A stretch of 64,000 nucleotides of DNA. Origin: Leifsonia sp. PS1209 (GTDB lineage: Bacteria > Actinomycetota > Actinomycetes > Actinomycetales > Microbacteriaceae). Shown one piece after another: positions 63,308-64,000 of this stretch (its first letter is position 1; the number at the start of each line of letters is the position of its first letter). The notes below the pieces were generated by a model. The model did no database searches, was not told the DNA's origin, and worked only from the letters and a program-made list of their open reading frames with translations. The position numbers and the translations under genes are program-made. The stretch spans positions 2,480,001-2,544,000 of the forward strand of contig NZ_CP051154.1 in the NCBI RefSeq assembly GCF_012317045.1. Direction: 5' to 3'.

Positions 63308-64000
63308 TCACGGGGTGGTGGCCGATGGTGTCGGCCCTGTGGATGCGCGCGGCCCGCCGGTGGGCGCGGCCGGCGCGGTGGATGGGGTGGGGTCTACGTC
63401 CACGCTCGCGACGAGCTGGTCGAGCTTCACGAGGTCGCCCGGCGCGACCCGAACGTGCACCGTCCCGGCGAGCGGAGCCACCAGACGGTGCTCCATCTTC
63501 ATCGCCTCCACGGTGACCACCGTGTCGCCCGCCTCGACGTGGTCCCCGCTCGCGACGGCGACCGCGACGACCGTTCCCGGCATCGGCGTGCGCAGCTCGG
63601 GGTCGGCGACGCCGGCCACCCGGGCGAGCCCGGCGAGGTCGCGCGCGATCCGCTCCTCACGGCCGACCAGCCGCAGCTGCCTGGCCGCTCCCCCGGCGCC
63701 CAGCCAGATGGCTGCACCGTCCCTGGCGTAGCGGAACGCCGTCACCGTGCCATCGAGGGTCAGGAGCGCCGTGGCAGGCTGACCGGACGACGCGGGGGGC
63801 AGCAGACGCAACCCGCCCGTGCGGGTGGCGGAGGACCGCGCGCCGTCCTGCCCGCTGTCGCGCGCATCCACGGTCACCGTCGCCGTCGCGGTGTCGAGGG
63901 CCGCGGCGTCGCCGGTGACGTTCACGGTGGCCGTTCCGAGGTCGTACGGGGTCGGCCGGTGCTCGCCGAGCCGCCATCCGGATGGGGTGGCCCACAGGCC
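63308..64000 (-). CDS. accA1: Acyl-CoA carboxylase biotin-carrier (alpha) subunit, C-terminal part
   Basis: The minus-strand frame is open to the window edge (residues GLWATPSGWRLGEHRPTPYD precede the first start codon), so the gene begins outside. The visible 230 residues are the C-terminal part of a biotin carboxylase/BCCP fusion. The biotinylation motif is VEAMKMEH, in the lipoyl-type fold MPGTVVAVAVASGDHVEAGD...GTVHVRVAPGDLVKLDQL. An Ala/Pro/Thr tail follows. In this operon it is most likely the 3-methylcrotonyl-CoA carboxylase alpha subunit; acetyl/propionyl-CoA carboxylase is the alternative. The beta subunit would lie beyond the right edge. Confidence 0.9.
   Translation of the reverse strand, partial: GLWATPSGWRLGEHRPTPYDLGTATVNVTGDAAALDTATATVTVDARDSGQDGARSSATRTGGLRLLPPASSGQPATALLTLDGTVTAFRYARDGAAIWLGAGGAARQLRLVGREERIARDLAGLARVAGVADPELRTPMPGTVVAVAVASGDHVEAGDTVVTVEAMKMEHRLVAPLAGTVHVRVAPGDLVKLDQLVASVDVDPTPSTAPAAPTGGPRASTGPTPSATTP

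Overview
The window is a dense, roughly 70% G+C, IS-free chromosomal segment from an actinobacterium. The gene set and order point to the family Microbacteriaceae (Leifsonia-like). Reasons are the ftsK-pgsA-cinA-clgR-DUF3046-recA-recX-miaB-miaA-dapF run, a his operon that carries an sseB-type gene and a priA-type hisA, an SCO4848-family protein, an actinobacterial LexA/RecA SOS system, and frequent leaderless promoters (TANNNT about 6-8 nt before ATG/GTG). The genus is an inference; no rRNA or tRNA gene was seen to anchor it.

Left part (1-21 kb). The window opens inside a Pol-PE-Lig LigD end-joining ligase. It continues with a PAP2/diacylglycerol-kinase fusion, two small-molecule exporters, a glycolipid-binding protein, and a divergent citrate synthase pair in which one member carries an N-terminal helix-turn-helix. 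A methionine importer (metQNI) follows. After it come an AraC regulator with a VOC protein, a 1175-residue nuclease/RNase H/helicase fusion, and a run of small genes (NTF2-like, HhH-GPD glycosylase-like, SCO4848). A repeat-built beta-propeller protein and a LysR/MFS divergent pair close this part.

Middle part (21-51 kb). This is mostly minus-strand housekeeping: his genes (hisC-hisB-hisH-hisA-sseB), the SOS locus (a LysM/ChiZ-like protein divergent from lexA), metF-metE, hflX, dapF-miaA-miaB, recX-recA, clgR-cinA-pgsA-ftsK, a MacAB-like efflux operon whose permease is frameshifted, rnj and dapA. Between hisC and the LysM gene lies a 570-bp gene-free stretch made of repeats: two in-register 150-bp copies of a double stem-loop element (a third copy lies 32 kb away) and a 35-bp tandem array.

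Right part (51-64 kb). A plus-strand redox block (thioredoxin, DUF4395, OsmC, TIGR01777 oxidoreductase) separates dapA from dapB. After dapB come a GNAT protein, a histidine phosphatase, an M16 peptidase, an autoregulated-looking TetR gene with a structured leader, an aldo/keto reductase, and a minus-strand acyl-CoA catabolic operon. That operon (biotin-dependent carboxylase alpha, acyl-CoA dehydrogenase, CoA-transferase A/B, MaoC, CitE) resembles the mycobacterial leucine-degradation cluster and runs off the right edge.

No CRISPR array, prophage, transposase or complete new defence island was seen. The most unusual items are the dispersed double-hairpin repeat, the HTH-citrate synthase pair with its shared inverted repeat, the nuclease-helicase fusion and the lectin-like propeller.
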